DNA of 49,714 bases from positions 1 through 49,714 of the forward strand of contig CALWRE010000154.1 in assembly GCA_944383835.1 (NCBI GenBank). Reading direction: 5' to 3'. Under the pieces are notes generated by a model. It did no database searches. It was not told where the DNA came from and was given only the letters and a program-made list of their open reading frames with translations. Position 1 is the stretch's first letter; every line of letters starts with the position of its first letter. Shown piece after piece: positions 32,552 through 44,157 of this stretch. Source of the DNA: an uncultured Lachnospiraceae bacterium (lineage in GTDB: Bacteria; Bacillota; Clostridia; Lachnospirales; Lachnospiraceae). Made by a program: the position numbers and the translations under genes.

Positions 32552-33964
32552 ATGAACGGCAAAGTAGACAAGGGATTTCTCTGGGGGACCGCCTGCGCCG
32601 CCTATCAGTGCGAAGGCGGCTGGAACGAAGGCGGAAAAGGGGAGAGCACCTGGGACCAGTTCTGCCACAGCACAAAGAACGTAAAAGGCTATACCGGCGA
32701 TGTAGCGGCTGATTTTTACCATCGCTACAAGGAGGATATCCGTCTTTTGAGAGAAGGCGGCCACAATACCCTGCGTTTTTCCATCGCCTGGACGAGGATC
32801 CTGCCTACGAGAGACGGCGGCGTCAATCCCGAGGGCGTCGCTTTTTATAAAGACGTACTCAAAGAGTGCCGGGAAAACGGCATCGTTCCCAACGTGACGC
32901 TGCTGCACTATGACATTCCTGCCTGGCTGGAGGACATCGGCGGCTATCAGAATCCTGTCTTCTCCGATGAATTTGCCAAATACGCCAAGGTGGTCTTCGA
33001 GCAGTTCGGCGAGGAGATTCCCTTTTATGTCACGATTAACGAAGCCACCCATAATGGCAACTGCTCTTATCTGACCGGTAATTATCCTCCCAACAAGCAC
33101 GATGTGCAGGCCCTGGTACAGGTTTCCTACAACTTTATGGTAGCCAACGCCAAGGCTATCCGTGAATTCCGCCGGATGAACTTCAAACATTCCCAGATCG
33201 GCATTGTTCACACCACCAACTCCGTCCAGATCTTAAAGGACACGCCGGAATACAGGATTGCGCAACGAAGAGCCGACCTGTTTAAAAACAAGTGGGTCAC
33301 CGATCCGGCTATCCTCGGCCATTTCCCCGAGGACCTAAAGCCTCTGCTGCTGGAAAGCGGCATCGATCTGTCCTTTGTAAAAGAGGAAGATCTGGAGATC
33401 ATCCAAAACAATACCGTTGATTTTCTGGGACAGAACTGCTATACGCGCGCGGTGGTCAAGCCCTATGAATCCGGCGAGACCAACTACTATCCCAACAATG
33501 TGGGAGCCGGCCAGAATACCATCGAAGGCTACGTGGTCAAGGGATGGTTCCAGACCGACGTCGACCCCTCCACCCCCAAAAATGCCTGGAGCCGGGAAAT
33601 CTATCCCAAGACGGTCTACGATATGCTCATGGGCATCAAAAAGGACTACGGCGATATTCCCGTCTACATTACGGAGAACGGCCATGCCATGTATGAAAAG
33701 CCCGACGAAAACGGCGAGGTCAACGACGACGAGAGAATTGAATTCTTAAAGTCCTATCTGGACTGGCTGATCAAGGCCCAGAACGAGGGCTGCAATGTCC
33801 GCGGCTATTATGCCTGGTCCACTACCGACTGCTATTCCTGGATCAACGGCTATGACAAGCGTTACGGACTGATCTACGTCGACTATGAAAACGGCCTGAA
33901 ACGTATACCCAAGAAAAGCTACTATTGGTACAAGAAATATATCGAAGAACACACCGAAAAGTGA
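32552..33964 (+). CDS. GH1 6-phospho-beta-glycosidase
   Basis: 470 residues. Acid/base Glu in YVTINEATHN (about residue 163) and nucleophile Glu in YITENGHA (about 374) are present; the residue after the acid/base Glu is Ala instead of the usual Pro. CYSWINGYDKRYG gives the S-x6-K-x-Y phosphate signature. It is a relative of, but clearly more divergent than, the pair at 24131 and 35445, so it may prefer another aglycone. Start ATG follows AAAGGAGGAACAAG. Twelve bases separate it from the M81 gene downstream, and the operon order is GH1-M81-GH1-AEC transporter. It lies opposite the broken EIIBC, which may have supplied its phosphorylated substrate. Confidence 0.92.
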   Translation: MNGKVDKGFLWGTACAAYQCEGGWNEGGKGESTWDQFCHSTKNVKGYTGDVAADFYHRYKEDIRLLREGGHNTLRFSIAWTRILPTRDGGVNPEGVAFYKDVLKECRENGIVPNVTLLHYDIPAWLEDIGGYQNPVFSDEFAKYAKVVFEQFGEEIPFYVTINEATHNGNCSYLTGNYPPNKHDVQALVQVSYNFMVANAKAIREFRRMNFKHSQIGIVHTTNSVQILKDTPEYRIAQRRADLFKNKWVTDPAILGHFPEDLKPLLLESGIDLSFVKEEDLEIIQNNTVDFLGQNCYTRAVVKPYESGETNYYPNNVGAGQNTIEGYVVKGWFQTDVDPSTPKNAWSREIYPKTVYDMLMGIKKDYGDIPVYITENGHAMYEKPDENGEVNDDERIEFLKSYLDWLIKAQNEGCNVRGYYAWSTTDCYSWINGYDKRYGLIYVDYENGLKRIPKKSYYWYKKYIEEHTEK

Positions 33965-33976
33965 TAGGAGGAGCCC

Positions 33977-35422
33977 ATGAAGGTTTTAGTCGGACAGTTT
34001 GTTATCGAGTGTAATGAAAACATGCCGAACAAAAGCGATCTGGATGTCTTTACTCTGGCCTATGGCAGCGAATGCGTGCAGAAAATGCAAGTGGACGAAG
34101 TCTTTCGGCAGGCAGATATCGCCCCCATCCCCACGATCTATGCTGACGCTAGCTCCAACGGCGTGGTTAGGCGTCGGGCCTTCGAATACATTGAGGCCAG
34201 CATTCTGGAGACAGCTCAGGAACATCTGTCCGAGATCGACGGCGTATTTCTCCATCTGCACGGGGCCAGCGAAGTGGAGGGCCTGGGCTCAGGTGAACAC
34301 CACATTCTGAAGAAACTCCGCGAGATCATCGGTCCGTATACCCCGGTGGCCATAGTCTGCGATCCTCACGGCAATCTGTGCAGAGAATATGTGGAAAACT
34401 GCACGCTGATCCGCAGCTACCGTGAATCGCCTCATACCGACGCTGAAGCAACGATCCGCCAGGTAGCCTCCATGCTCTGTGATCTGATGAAAAACCGCCG
34501 CAATATCCATGCGGTATACCGCAAGCTTCCGCTGATTCTGGGCGGCGAGCAGAGTGTTTCCACAGATGAACCGGTGCGAAGCATCAATCGGTACATGAAT
34601 GAGCTGGAGGAGGATCCCCAGATCCTAAGCGCCAGCTGGCATGTAGGATATCTGCGTCATGACACCCCGGTGGCCGGCTGCGGCGTGGTGATCGTACCCC
34701 AGACCGAGGCAGATCAGACTTACGCCGAGGAGGCAGCTGATCATCTGGCCTCCTACGTCTGGGACAGACGCCATGAATTTCACTACACCGGCCTGACCGC
34801 CGAGCCCGCCAGAGCTCTCCAGATGGCCCTTGCCTGCTCCGATGGCATCGCTTTTATCTCGGACTCCGGCGATAATGTCACCTCCGGCGCAGGAGGCTAC
34901 AACACTTGGCTGCTGCGCCAGGTACTGGAACTCCCCCAATGGGACAAATCCACTCTTTTTGCCAACATCTGCGATCCAGATGCCTGGGCACTTCTCCACG
35001 CTCAGCCTCTGGGCGCGACCCTTTCTGTACGCCTCGGCGCAGGCTACGACGAATTGTCGGCACCTATCCCGCTGACCGTAACCGTGCGCGCCAAGGGCAG
35101 CCTGCCGGGCTGGTTTAAAGAGAGTCAAAATGATGAAATCCACGGCCGCAGCGTGCTGGCGCACGTGGAAGGCACAGCTATCGACATCTGTGTGGCCGAT
35201 ACCAACGAGACCATGGCCCGCCATATCCAATTTATAAAGGCCGGCATCGACTGGGATGAGTACGGGGTTATTGTCGTAAAGCAGGGCTATATGATGCCCG
35301 AGATTCTGGCCAAGGGAAGCCTCTGCGTCATGGCTCTGACTGACGGGGCAACACCGCAGGATACCAAAAGGATTCCTTTCAAGAGAATCATGCGCCCCAT
35401 GTACCCTATCGACGATATCTGA
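33977..35422 (+). CDS. M81 family metallohydrolase (MlrC-like)
   Basis: 481 residues. Shares LHGASEVEGLGSGEHH, CDPHGNLCREY, YRESPHTD, GGEQSVSTDEP, SDSGDNVTSGAGGYNT and the tail MRPMYPIDDI with the minus-strand M81 array. TECNEN near the start replaces TESNAN, and the sequence around residue 300 carries Gly-Gly-Tyr in place of Thr-Gly-Trp, so it has its own specificity features. It is sandwiched between two GH1 genes (12 and 22 bases), repeating the GH1/M81 pairing of the minus strand. This conserved pairing is the best evidence that GH1 and M81 act in one pathway. Confidence 0.9.
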   Translation: MKVLVGQFVIECNENMPNKSDLDVFTLAYGSECVQKMQVDEVFRQADIAPIPTIYADASSNGVVRRRAFEYIEASILETAQEHLSEIDGVFLHLHGASEVEGLGSGEHHILKKLREIIGPYTPVAIVCDPHGNLCREYVENCTLIRSYRESPHTDAEATIRQVASMLCDLMKNRRNIHAVYRKLPLILGGEQSVSTDEPVRSINRYMNELEEDPQILSASWHVGYLRHDTPVAGCGVVIVPQTEADQTYAEEAADHLASYVWDRRHEFHYTGLTAEPARALQMALACSDGIAFISDSGDNVTSGAGGYNTWLLRQVLELPQWDKSTLFANICDPDAWALLHAQPLGATLSVRLGAGYDELSAPIPLTVTVRAKGSLPGWFKESQNDEIHGRSVLAHVEGTAIDICVADTNETMARHIQFIKAGIDWDEYGVIVVKQGYMMPEILAKGSLCVMALTDGATPQDTKRIPFKRIMRPMYPIDDI

Positions 35423-35444
35423 TTCAGTCAGGAAGGAGAATGAT

Positions 35445-36866
35445 ATGAAAAAAGAACAATTTTTGTGGGGTTCCGCCACCGCCGCATATCAATGTGAAGG
35501 CGCCTGGGATACGGACGGAAAAGGAGCCAGCGTCTGGGACGATTTCTGCCACTCCCCTGCCAATGCCACCGGGATTACCGGCGATGTTTCCTGTGATTTC
35601 TATCATCACTATGCGGAGGATATCCGGATGATGGCTGAGGGCGGTCAAAACACCTTTCGCTTTTCCATCAGCTGGTCCCGCATCGTACCGAAAGAGGACC
35701 ATGCGGTAAACGAGGCCGGCCTGGCTTTCTACGACAGGGTGCTAAAAGAGTGTGAAAAATACGGCATCGTTCCTAATGTTACCCTGGTCCACTACGACCT
35801 TCCGGATTATATCGGCCGCAAGGGCGGCTGGTGTTATGACGGGATATCTGATGAATTCGCCTATTACACCTCCGTGGTGTTCCGGCATTTTGGGAATCGA
35901 ATTCCCCTCTATGTAACCATCAATGAACCCAACCACAACGCCTACTGCAATTACTGTGTCGGCAACTATCCGCCTAATGAAAAAAACAATCTCCAGGACT
36001 ACGCTCACTGTGCCTACAATATGATGGTGTGCAACGCCAAAGCTATCCGGGAATTCCGCAGATTGAATCTCTCCGGCTCTCAGATCGGCATTGTCCAGGG
36101 CTGCGGTCCGGCTACCGCTCTCAAGGACACGCCGGAATACCTGGAAGCTGTGAAATTCTGCAATTATTTCTGCAACTTCTGTTTCCTGGACCCGGCCATC
36201 CGCGGCTGCTATGAGCCTGATCTCATCGAGGCGGTCCGCTCCCGCGGCATCGATCTGTCCTTCGTAAAGCAGGAAGATCTGGACATTATGAAAGACAACA
36301 CAGTGGACTTTTTGGGACAGAACATCTACAGCCGCCTGCTGGTCAAGCCCAATGAGTCCGGTATCACCGCCTTTACGGTCAATAACGCCGGCAACAACGA
36401 CGGAACGGGAAAGACGGCCAGGGAAACCCGCGCTATCTCCGGCTGGTTTGAGACCGACCGGGATCCTTCCACCAAGCTTAATCACTGGGGCCGTGAAATC
36501 TACCCCCGCTGCGCCTACGACACGCTGATGCTGCGCAAGGAGCGCTACGGCGATATCCCGATCTATGTGACGGAGAACGGCCACGGCTGCTACGATGCAG
36601 CCGACGAACACGGCTATGTGGAAGATGACGAGCGCATCGAGTTTTTGGAGAATTACATCCACTATATTCTGAAAGCCAGGGAAGATGGCGTCAATGTAAA
36701 GGGCTACTATGTCTGGTCTGCGATGGATCTCTACTCCTGGATCAACGGCTATAAAAAACGCTACGGCCTGGTGCGCGTAGATTATGAGGACGAAAATCTG
36801 CGCCGCATCCCCAAAAAGAGCTATTACTGGTATAAAAAATTCATTGAGGAGCACAAGGACATCTGA
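35445..36866 (+). CDS. GH1 6-phospho-beta-glycosidase (paralogue of 24131)
   Basis: 473 residues. Nearly collinear with the GH1 at 24131-25549; long shared runs include SISWSRIVPKED, NVTLVHYDLPDYIG and LYSWINGYKKRYG. Acid/base Glu in VTINEP and nucleophile Glu in YVTENGHG are intact, as is the S-x6-K-x-Y phosphate signature. It is the third gene of GH1-M81-GH1-AEC; the AEC transporter starts two bases after its stop. Differences from the paralogue cluster around residues 165-185 and 215-245 (NHNAYCNYC, FCNYFCNF), which line the aglycone side in GH1 enzymes, suggesting different aglycone preference (inference). Confidence 0.93.
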   Translation: MKKEQFLWGSATAAYQCEGAWDTDGKGASVWDDFCHSPANATGITGDVSCDFYHHYAEDIRMMAEGGQNTFRFSISWSRIVPKEDHAVNEAGLAFYDRVLKECEKYGIVPNVTLVHYDLPDYIGRKGGWCYDGISDEFAYYTSVVFRHFGNRIPLYVTINEPNHNAYCNYCVGNYPPNEKNNLQDYAHCAYNMMVCNAKAIREFRRLNLSGSQIGIVQGCGPATALKDTPEYLEAVKFCNYFCNFCFLDPAIRGCYEPDLIEAVRSRGIDLSFVKQEDLDIMKDNTVDFLGQNIYSRLLVKPNESGITAFTVNNAGNNDGTGKTARETRAISGWFETDRDPSTKLNHWGREIYPRCAYDTLMLRKERYGDIPIYVTENGHGCYDAADEHGYVEDDERIEFLENYIHYILKAREDGVNVKGYYVWSAMDLYSWINGYKKRYGLVRVDYEDENLRRIPKKSYYWYKKFIEEHKDI

Positions 36867-36868
36867 TT

Positions 36869-37795
36869 ATGATAGACGGAAACGTTTTAATCCAGGTGGA
36901 AACCCAGGTATTCCTGTACTTTGCCATCGGTATCATTCTAAAAAAAATACGGCTCACCGGCCCAAGGGAGGATCAATTTCTGTCTGAGCTATTGCTGGGG
37001 CTGATCCTGCCGATGAATGTTTTTGTCTCCTTCTATCAATCCATGCACATGGATCAGCTGATTACCGGCGGCCTTCTGATTCTGGCGGGCACGCTGGTAG
37101 TGCTGGTGATCCTTCTGCTGACAAGATTTTTACCCCGCAGCATACCCACGAACAAAAAGAGGATCGCTGAATTTTGTATGCTGATCTCCAACGGTTCTCT
37201 GATCGGCATCCCTCTGATCGAAGCTCTGTGCGGGACGGCCGGAGTAGTCTACGCCAATATTTTTATGGTACCTACACGGGTGTTCTCCAATATGGCTGCC
37301 CAAAGTTTCTTTGACCCGGCCGCTCATTCCGGCAACTGGAAAAAAGGCGTCAAAAGCTTTGCTGCCAATCCGCTGATCCTCGGCATGCTTACAGGCTTTA
37401 TCCTGAATCTGTCCGGTCTGGAGCTGCCGGTCCCCGTCATGAACGTGTGCAGCGGGCTGTCAGGCTGCATGAGTCCACTGGCTCTGATCCTGGTGGGTTC
37501 AACGCTGGCGGATGCTTTTTCCCAAATTTCTTTTGGCAAAATGTTTTCCTTACCGGTTCTGGGTATCTGCCTCTTCCGTCTGCTGGCAGCTCCCTACCTG
37601 ACGCTTCTCATCTGCCGCCTCCTGGGACTGTCCGGCACGGAATGCGCGGCCGCCGTGCTGGTAAACGCAGCGCCTGTCGCCAATACCGCCACTATTTTCT
37701 GCCAGAAATATCACGGAGACATCAATTTCACCAGTACCTGTGTCTTTATTTCCACTCTGCTGTCCTTTGCGACCCTGTGGCTGGTACGTTTCTGA
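36869..37795 (+). CDS. AEC family transporter
   Basis: 308 residues with about ten hydrophobic helices in two halves, normal for the auxin efflux carrier (PF03547) family. Recognisable segments are NGSLIGIPLIEALCGTAGVVYANIF near residue 110 and LVNAAPVANTATIFCQKYHGD near residue 270. Bacterial members mostly move malonate or other organic acids; substrate unknown. It begins two bases after GH1, so it is translationally coupled to the operon, and is followed by the terminator at 37896. Transport of an aglycone or acidic breakdown product is the simplest role in this context (inference). Confidence 0.85.
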   Translation: MIDGNVLIQVETQVFLYFAIGIILKKIRLTGPREDQFLSELLLGLILPMNVFVSFYQSMHMDQLITGGLLILAGTLVVLVILLLTRFLPRSIPTNKKRIAEFCMLISNGSLIGIPLIEALCGTAGVVYANIFMVPTRVFSNMAAQSFFDPAAHSGNWKKGVKSFAANPLILGMLTGFILNLSGLELPVPVMNVCSGLSGCMSPLALILVGSTLADAFSQISFGKMFSLPVLGICLFRLLAAPYLTLLICRLLGLSGTECAAAVLVNAAPVANTATIFCQKYHGDINFTSTCVFISTLLSFATLWLVRF

Positions 37796-37895
37796 ACAGG
37801 CCGCCAGGCAGACATACGGCCAAACTGCCCCTGCTGCCAAACCCGCGCAGTCGGCACAGCTGAATCAATGGCGCAGCCATACTTCACCCTTTTAT

Positions 37896-37945
37896 GACAG
37901 ACCGTCAAACTGAGCTTACACAGCTTTGACGGTCTGTCTATTTTA
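37896..37945 (+). terminator. Strong terminator after the GH1-M81-AEC operon
   Basis: GACAGACCGTCAAA (37896-37909) pairs perfectly over 14 bp with TTTGACGGTCTGTC (37925-37938), followed by TATTTTAT. It ends the plus-strand operon. Region 37796-38051 holds no other gene. Confidence 0.75.
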
Positions 37946-38051
37946 TCTCCTCCAGCAGAATTTAATCCCATCCGAATGGAATTGACTTCACTGAAATAAA
38001 GTTCTAAAATAAATATATAGAAGAGGGTTTTTCTGGAAAGTGGGTGAACGT

Positions 38052-40136
38052 ATGAAACTTATGCAGCTCGTGTATCTGGTCTCGTTTTTCTCCGTTCTCA
38101 TTGCCTTTGGCTACGCCGCATACCTCCATCTGTGGGTGAAACGGCAGCCGGTATCCAATCAGAAAATCATAGAGGTTTCCGGCTTAATCCGCGCAGGTGC
38201 CAACACCTTTATGCGAAAGGAATATCAGGTGCTGGCAAAATTTGCGGGCATTGCGGCCATCCTTATTCTCATTCTCCTGCCCCATCCCATCTGGCAGGGG
38301 GAGGTGACGGCAAATATCTCCATGGCCATTGCCTACCTGGCCGGCACGGTCCTGTCGGCCATCGCGGGGAAGATCGGCATTCTGGTGGCCACCCAGGCCA
38401 ACTCCCGGGCCGCCGAAGGGGCTGGGAGGGGAATCAAGCCGGCCTTTCTCATCGGTTTTCGCGGAGGGGCCGTCATGGGACTGGCCGTGGTGGGTTTCTG
38501 CCTCCTGGGCGTCATGGCCGTCCTTTGGCTCACCGGAGACGCCTCGATCCTATTGGGCTTCTCCTTTGGCGCCAGCTCTCTGGCCCTGTTTGCCAAGGCC
38601 GGGGGCGGCATCTTTACCAAGACGGCCGACGTGGCCGCCGATCTGACCGGCAAGGTAGAGCTGGGAATCCCCGAAGATGACCCCCGCAATCCGGCGGTTA
38701 TCGCAGACAACGTAGGAGATAACGTGGGCGACGTGGCCGGCATGGGGGCCGATCTCTTCGACTCCAATGTGGCCGCCATGGCCTCAGCCCTGGTCATGGC
38801 CCAGTCCCTGGACGGCGGTTCCGGAGCCAATACCGCCATGGTATTCTGCTACGCCGCCATCGGCCTTCTGGCCTCCATCCTTGGCATCGTCTGTGCGCGG
38901 GTGGGCCAAAACGGCAGTCCCACGCGGGCGTTAAACTCCTCCACCTATACCACCACCGCCATCTTTATGGCGCTGACGGCCGCCGCTACCTGGCTGCTGC
39001 CCGGCTTTCAGTGGAGAATCTGGGGAGCCTCGGCTGTGGGACTGATCGTGGGCGTAATCATCGGCATCACTACCGATTACTTCACCGACGACAGCAAGCC
39101 CATCGTGCGGAGAGTCGCCCACGCCTCCCAGTCCGGCTCCGCCTTTACGATTCTCTCCGGCATCTCCTACGGCTTTATCTCCTCCCTGCCCGCCATGGTA
39201 GGGATCGCCGTCTCGGCCCTGACGGCCTATAAGCTCTGCGAGCCCTTAGGCGACGGCTATGCCCTGTTCGGCATCGCCATGGCGGCCGTCGGCATGCTCT
39301 CCATCGTGGGCATGATCATCAGCAACGACGCCTATGGCCCCATCGTGGACAACGCCAGGGGCTTAGCCGAGATGGGCGGCCTGGGCGAGGAAACCATACG
39401 GGTGGCCGACGAACTGGACAGCGCGGGCAATACGGTAAAGGCCGTGACCAAGGGCTTTGCCATCGGGGCGGCCGGACTGACGGTGATCTCCCTGCTGGGC
39501 GCTTATATGTCCGAGGTCAACGAATCCCTTGCCTCCCTGGGGCGGGAACTGCTCACCGGCTTTGACATCATGGATCCCACCGTATTCTTCGGCATTTTGG
39601 TAGGAGCCGCCGTTCCCGCCGTCTTCTCCGCCATGCTGATGCTAGGCGTCGATAAGAATGCCCAGCGCATGGTGGCGGAAATTCACCGGCAATTCCGGGA
39701 AATCGCCGGTCTGAAGGAAGGCCGGGAAGGAGTAAAGGCAGACTACGACAGCTGCATCAATATTGCCACCGAGGGCTCCTTAAAGGAGCTGGTTCCCGCC
39801 GGCCTGATGGCCATCATCGCCACCGTCGCCGTGGGCTTTATCGGCGGCCCTTCCGCCATCGGCGGTTTCCTCCTGGGCAATATCACCAGCGGCCTTTTGC
39901 TGGCCCTGTTTATGTCCAACGCCGGCGGCCTCTGGGACACTGCCAAGAAATACATTGAGGCAGGCCACGAGGGCGGCAAGGGTTCCGAGGCCCACAAGGC
40001 GGCCGTCACCGGCGATACCGTCGGCGACCCCTTCAAGGACACGGCCGGCCCTTCCATCAACACCCAGATCACCGTGGTGTCGCTGGTCGCCTCCCTTCTG
40101 TCCTCCCTCTTTGCGGCCCTGTCGCTGTTTGGCTGA
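38052..40136 (+). CDS. hppA: Membrane-bound pyrophosphatase (ion pump)
   Basis: 694 residues from the ATG at 38052; GGGTGAACG precedes it, and the frame is also open from 38040. About 16 membrane helices. Pyrophosphate/Mg-binding motifs are DDPRNPAVIADNVGDNVGD (residues 209-227) and GDTVGDPFKDTAGPS (about 655-670). At residues 459-464 the sequence is GNTVKA; Lys at this position marks K+-independent enzymes, whereas K+-dependent ones have Ala. Known K+-independent enzymes pump protons. It uses the energy of pyrophosphate to energise the membrane, useful to an anaerobe. It has no operon partner and is bounded by terminators at 37896 and 40197. Confidence 0.95.
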   Translation: MKLMQLVYLVSFFSVLIAFGYAAYLHLWVKRQPVSNQKIIEVSGLIRAGANTFMRKEYQVLAKFAGIAAILILILLPHPIWQGEVTANISMAIAYLAGTVLSAIAGKIGILVATQANSRAAEGAGRGIKPAFLIGFRGGAVMGLAVVGFCLLGVMAVLWLTGDASILLGFSFGASSLALFAKAGGGIFTKTADVAADLTGKVELGIPEDDPRNPAVIADNVGDNVGDVAGMGADLFDSNVAAMASALVMAQSLDGGSGANTAMVFCYAAIGLLASILGIVCARVGQNGSPTRALNSSTYTTTAIFMALTAAATWLLPGFQWRIWGASAVGLIVGVIIGITTDYFTDDSKPIVRRVAHASQSGSAFTILSGISYGFISSLPAMVGIAVSALTAYKLCEPLGDGYALFGIAMAAVGMLSIVGMIISNDAYGPIVDNARGLAEMGGLGEETIRVADELDSAGNTVKAVTKGFAIGAAGLTVISLLGAYMSEVNESLASLGRELLTGFDIMDPTVFFGILVGAAVPAVFSAMLMLGVDKNAQRMVAEIHRQFREIAGLKEGREGVKADYDSCINIATEGSLKELVPAGLMAIIATVAVGFIGGPSAIGGFLLGNITSGLLLALFMSNAGGLWDTAKKYIEAGHEGGKGSEAHKAAVTGDTVGDPFKDTAGPSINTQITVVSLVASLLSSLFAALSLFG

Positions 40137-40156
40137 AAAATTTCCGAGTTGATATT

Positions 40157-40183
40157 GGGGGCAAAAGGTCTTTTACCTCCCCC
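40157..40183 (+). terminator. Hairpin just after hppA
   Basis: GGGGG (40157-40161) and CCCCC (40179-40183) enclose AGGT-cttttACCT pairs. There is no U-tract after it (TATGATG), so it may stabilise the mRNA end rather than terminate. Confidence 0.4.
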
Positions 40184-40196
40184 TATGATGCAGAAT

Positions 40197-40260
40197 GAGA
40201 CAATTCCATAGGATTCAGGTTTTCTTACCTGGATTTTCTATGGGACTGTCTCTTTCTTTC
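40197..40260 (+). terminator. Main terminator of hppA
   Basis: GAGACA (40197-40202) and CCATAG pair with CTATGG and TGTCTC (40247-40252) around an inner CAGG-CCTG hairpin, followed by TTTCTTTC. Bases 40261-40410 show no gene or clear signal; they separate hppA from the convergent GH1 gene. Confidence 0.7.
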
Positions 40261-40410
40261 ACAGTTTTTGCGCCTTACTTCCCTTCCAGGGAATTCAGCA
40301 TACCCTAAACTTTTAAAATTAGCAAGTTTGATTGATTGAAACTCTAAACTTTGAATTCGAAACTTCGATATCCGTTCTTGAAAATCGCTGCGGCGTTTTC
40401 CGGTCTGTGC

Positions 40411-42700
<2,290 letters not shown>

Positions 42701-42718
42701 TCAACACACCTCTTTCTT

Positions 42719-44125
42719 TCAGGCTTTCGCCTTCTTTTTGTCTTCGACTCCGAAAATCATAATCAGAGCTATGATAACAGCGCAGCCAGCCGCGATGGAA
42801 AGGATCGCACGGATCAAATTGCCGCTGTCCGCTCCCAGGTAAGACAAAATCGCCAGGAAATTGGAACCGGTAGGAACATATACGTAAACATGAAGGAGAC
42901 CGATCAGGAAACCCATCACCGTATGACCGATTATGTAGGAAATAAGCACCTTTTTATGCTTCAGATAAATACCGTAGAGGGAAGGCTCCACAATGCCGCC
43001 CAGCAATATGGAGATCAGTCCGCTTGCCGCCAGCTCCTTTTCTTTTTTGGCCTTTGTCTTCAGCAGGACTGCCACATTGACGGCAGCCGCAAGGAAGGCT
43101 GTTCCCATCGTTACCGGCAGCACCGTCCCTTCCATCCCTGTCGTCATCAGGGTAATTCCGGCAACCATACCCAGAGGCATATGCATCCCCACAACGATCA
43201 GCAGCATCCAGGTTGCGCCTACCAGCGCCGTCCCCACCGGGCCGGCAACACCATGAATCCACATCAGGATATCCGCGATTCCCGTTCCCAGAACATATCC
43301 CGCAGGCGCCAGCAGGCACAGGCTTATGGGGAGCATCACGAGAACCACCAGGAGTCCCAAAAATGAGGTCTTCAAAAATTCCGGTAGGATTTTCTTAAAG
43401 CCTTTTTCCACATAGGACATTACCCAGCAGATCAGGATCGCCTGGAAAACCTGTCCGCTGTAGCTCGTCGGATAGACGGGAATGCCATATACGGTAAACC
43501 CTCCGGCTGAAAGAATCGCCGAAAAATCCGGATACATCATGGCAAAGATGATCATCAGCGCATACATGGTATTGCAGCCGAATTTCTTGGATGCGGACAA
43601 AGTTACCGATACGGGCAGGAAGAACAGCCCCGCCTGCGCCACATTATAAAGCAGACGATAGATGTCCGATTCCGCCGATACAAGATTCAGGCAGCCCGGC
43701 CCGATTACGGAATATATGGAGCAGAGAAGTCCGACAGTGAGTAAAAGCGGCAGGATAGGCGTCATGCAGGCGCTTAAAACTTCGATAATACGCCCCGGAA
43801 TCTGTTTGACGGAAAATTTTTCTTTCTTTACACCGTCAAGATTTTCATCGATGGCCTCCTCCTGCTGAAAGCCTCCCAGCTGGCAGACGGCCTCATAGAC
43901 GCTGTTGACCGCATCGCCTATAATGACCTGGAACTGCTCGCCGGTCCACTGGCAGCCTGCCAGTCCTTCCAGCTGGTCAATTTCCTCCTCTTTCACCAGG
44001 CCTTTATCTTTCACATTGAATCGAAGCCTGGTCATACAGTGTGCAAAGAAAGTAATATTGTCTTTTCCTCCCACCAGGGTCAAGATCTGACCGGCCAGCT
44101 GCTCATAATTTTTCTTATTCTTCAT
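42719..44125 (-). CDS. PTS beta-glucoside-type EIIBC
   Basis: 468 residues. EIIB covers about residues 1-85 with the phosphocysteine Cys30 in FFAHCMTRLRF. EIIC follows with ten or so helices and the conserved GIVEPSLYGIYL motif near residue 390. Unlike many beta-glucoside permeases there is no fused EIIA; a separate EIIA is encoded at 45082 in the same operon. It imports and phosphorylates beta-glucosides at the membrane. The start has GGAGGG upstream. It is intact, in contrast with the interrupted EIIBC at 30062-31462. Confidence 0.92.
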   Translation of the reverse strand: MKNKKNYEQLAGQILTLVGGKDNITFFAHCMTRLRFNVKDKGLVKEEEIDQLEGLAGCQWTGEQFQVIIGDAVNSVYEAVCQLGGFQQEEAIDENLDGVKKEKFSVKQIPGRIIEVLSACMTPILPLLLTVGLLCSIYSVIGPGCLNLVSAESDIYRLLYNVAQAGLFFLPVSVTLSASKKFGCNTMYALMIIFAMMYPDFSAILSAGGFTVYGIPVYPTSYSGQVFQAILICWVMSYVEKGFKKILPEFLKTSFLGLLVVLVMLPISLCLLAPAGYVLGTGIADILMWIHGVAGPVGTALVGATWMLLIVVGMHMPLGMVAGITLMTTGMEGTVLPVTMGTAFLAAAVNVAVLLKTKAKKEKELAASGLISILLGGIVEPSLYGIYLKHKKVLISYIIGHTVMGFLIGLLHVYVYVPTGSNFLAILSYLGADSGNLIRAILSIAAGCAVIIALIMIFGVEDKKKAKA

Positions 44126-44157
44126 TTTTAATTTCCCTCCGTTACACTTGTTTGCCG

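Noticed and set aside
22591-37795. Polysaccharide utilisation locus or prophage/integrative element
   Set aside because: No SusC/D, extracellular glycanase, integrase, transposase, attachment repeats or phage genes are visible.
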